6,503 nucleotides of DNA from Flavobacteriales bacterium (GTDB lineage Bacteria; Bacteroidota; Bacteroidia; Flavobacteriales; BACL11). Made by a program: the position numbers and the translations under genes. The notes below the pieces were generated by a model, which was not told the DNA's origin, did not search any database, and saw only the letters and a list, made by a program, of their open reading frames with translations. This document shows, piece after piece, positions 5,932-6,503 of the stretch (its first letter is position 1; each line of letters opens with the position of its first letter). The stretch covers positions 1-6,503 of the forward strand of contig JABJNS010000021.1 in assembly GCA_018664745.1 (NCBI GenBank). The letters run 5' to 3'.

Positions 5932-6503
5932 TTATAACGCAATGTTGTACTTATAATAGAAGGAAGAAATTACTAAAATTAGAAATAAAAAATTTGCTAT
6001 TTTTCTACCCTTAGTGTAAGTGAAATAGTTTCCAATAATAATACATAAAGGAGTCATTAAAAAATACCATGATTGGATACTGCCAAAAATTATAAGAGCT
6101 GTACAAAGTATAAAATAGAAGAAGATAATTAGAAAAGATTTTCTTGAACGAATACTCTTTTTATAAAGCCATTTGAATAATTCAATAAGGGAAAACAGAC
6201 TAATTAAAAGGAGGGTAAAAAGCCAAATTAACTTTGGTAATGCTATTGCATTAAGAGTGGGAAACTTAATAAATTGAAGCGTTTCAAATTCTGGAAAGTA
6301 AAAAGGTTTGTCAAAAAGGAATGTGTAAATAAAATAGAAGAAATAAGGAGTGATAAGTCCTATGCAAGCAATTGCTAAGTTTCGCCAGTTCAAATTGCTG
6401 TAATTGATGCCGCTAATTAGAATTAGCAAGATGAAAAAAAGTAAATTAGGAAAAATAAAACTGAAGATAGAAAGAATGAATGCGGCATTAAAGATTTGAG
6501 AAA
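5932..6503 (-). CDS. DUF6427-like integral membrane protein (5' end missing)
   Basis: This is a very hydrophobic protein whose frame stays open to the right edge, giving 189 visible codons before the stop. The visible part starts SQIFNAAFILSIFSFIFPN, so the true start lies beyond the window; a TTG codon at 6429-6427 in the middle of a hydrophobic run is not a credible start. About six hydrophobic segments can be seen. They lie around FPNLLFFILLILISG, the run after NWRN (IGLITPYFFYFIYTFLF), IWLFTLLLISLFSLIEL, FLIIFFYFILCTALIIFG, WYFLMTPLCIIIGNYF and the C-terminal FLFLILVISSFYYKY. The pattern of IFNA, NWRN and GLITPYFF recalls the DUF6427 family of flavobacteria, recognised from memory rather than by a search. 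It should sit in the inner membrane; its function is unknown and no catalytic motif is visible. It lies 31 bp upstream of purQ in the same direction. Confidence 0.75.
   Translation of the reverse strand, partial: SQIFNAAFILSIFSFIFPNLLFFILLILISGINYSNLNWRNLAIACIGLITPYFFYFIYTFLFDKPFYFPEFETLQFIKFPTLNAIALPKLIWLFTLLLISLFSLIELFKWLYKKSIRSRKSFLIIFFYFILCTALIIFGSIQSWYFLMTPLCIIIGNYFTYTKGRKIANFLFLILVISSFYYKYNIAL

Noticed and set aside
6427..6429. TTG as the start of the DUF6427-like gene
   Set aside because: It lies inside a hydrophobic run, and the frame continues open to the right edge with family-like sequence.
1..6503. A novel defence, mobile or biosynthetic system
   Set aside because: All six genes belong to recognisable housekeeping or envelope families, and there are no long repeats, integrase or transposase motifs, or atypical gene clusters.

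Overview
The window looks like ordinary chromosomal DNA from a member of the Bacteroidota, most likely a Flavobacteriia-type organism. The evidence is strongly AT-rich DNA, little sign of Shine-Dalgarno sequences, several exact or near matches to the Bacteroidota -7 promoter box (TAnnTTTG), a lipoprotein of a type typical of that phylum (Cys-Ala-Asn followed by PTGGDKD), and a membrane protein resembling DUF6427, known mainly from flavobacteria. I saw no mobile element, CRISPR array, tRNA, rRNA or phage gene.

Layout, left to right. At 1-549 on the + strand is the 3' part of a nitrilase-superfamily amidase (YafV / omega-amidase type), cut by the left edge. Everything else is on the - strand. 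In the order of - strand transcription, from right to left, these are: a DUF6427-like integral membrane protein (5932 to the right edge, 5' end missing); purQ (5211-5900), the glutaminase subunit of FGAM synthase; a 202-bp intergenic region with a likely promoter; nrdJ (2417-5008), an adenosylcobalamin-dependent class II ribonucleotide reductase; a strong intrinsic terminator (2365-2396); comF (1643-2338), a zinc-ribbon phosphoribosyltransferase-like protein; and a lipoprotein with Ig-like domains (536-1618). The lipoprotein gene overlaps the amidase gene tail to tail by 14 bp.

How the genes relate. PurQ (purine synthesis) and NrdJ (ribonucleotide to deoxyribonucleotide) both belong to nucleotide supply, but the 202-bp gap and separate promoter-like signals suggest they are not one operon. 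comF and the lipoprotein gene are 24 bp apart and could be co-transcribed, although each has its own -7-like box. The amidase probably repairs or recycles 2-oxoglutaramate-type amides.

No previously undescribed multi-gene system is evident. The points worth a second look are regulatory: promoter boxes very close to start codons (possible leaderless mRNAs), a comF promoter that appears to share DNA with the nrdJ terminator, repeated CAAC motifs at the nrdJ promoter, and a B12-dependent reductase without a recognisable cobalamin riboswitch.
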